From: Fidelibacterota bacterium UBA1134
Lineage (GTDB): Bacteria > Fidelibacterota > Marinisomatia > Marinisomatales > S15-B10
Assembly (NCBI GenBank): GCA_002311975.1
Contig: DCAL01000077.1
Span: forward strand, 12,432 to 18,872
DNA: 6,441 bases
Direction of reading: 5' to 3'
Every line of letters starts with the position of its first letter. Position 1 is the stretch's first letter. The notes beneath the pieces were generated by a model that ran no database searches, was not told the origin of the DNA, and saw nothing but the letters and a program-made list of their open reading frames with translations. Of this stretch, positions 6,419 through 6,441 are shown piece after piece. The position numbers and the translations under genes were made by a program.

Positions 6419-6441
6419 AAATTACAAACTCACTTTCGTAA

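Noticed and set aside
6241..6441. A + strand open frame of 66 codons from TTG to TAA at the window end.
   Set aside because: It has a TTG start with no convincing Shine-Dalgarno, shows no recognisable protein pattern, and lies antisense to the antitoxin remnant and across the cassette boundary. It is most likely a chance frame in AT-rich DNA.

Overview
The window is bacterial chromosomal DNA. About 5.8 kb is a tightly packed branched-chain amino acid operon on the + strand, followed by about 0.67 kb of visibly AT-richer sequence with no intact gene. The phylum cannot be fixed from the sequence. The proteins are ordinary bacterial Leu enzymes plus a Geobacter-type citramalate synthase, which suggests a free-living, amino-acid-prototrophic, probably Gram-negative environmental bacterium (inference).

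Operon (1-5771): the 3' part of leuB, then leuA, leuC, leuD and cimA. Intergenic gaps are 12, 11, 4 and 1 nt, so one co-transcribed and translationally coupled unit is likely. LeuA makes 2-isopropylmalate from 2-oxoisovalerate and acetyl-CoA, LeuCD isomerises it, and LeuB oxidises it on the way to leucine. CimA condenses pyruvate with acetyl-CoA to citramalate. The same LeuCD and LeuB can then convert this to 2-oxobutyrate, the isoleucine precursor, without threonine deaminase. The promoter and any leader or attenuator lie upstream of base 1.

3' region (5755-6441): read on the minus strand, this has the layout of an integron gene cassette. A GTTAGCC core site (6378-6372) is followed by a Shine-Dalgarno and ATG, a decayed antitoxin gene (6347-6151), and a decayed RelE-like toxin gene (6150-5897) starting on the base after the antitoxin stop. 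Ten nt later comes a 132-nt imperfect palindrome with the boxes of an attC site (5886-5755). The inferred cassette is 5761-6377. When circularised, its R' box becomes GTTAGCC, exactly complementary to its R'' box GGCTAAC, as cassette biology predicts. The cassette converges on cimA, and its attC supplies the last codons and the stop of cimA.

The toxin has two in-frame stops and a frameshift. The antitoxin has a frameshift and a stop. The module is therefore probably dead, although the recombination site looks preserved. No integrase is visible; if there is one, or more cassettes, they should lie beyond 6441.
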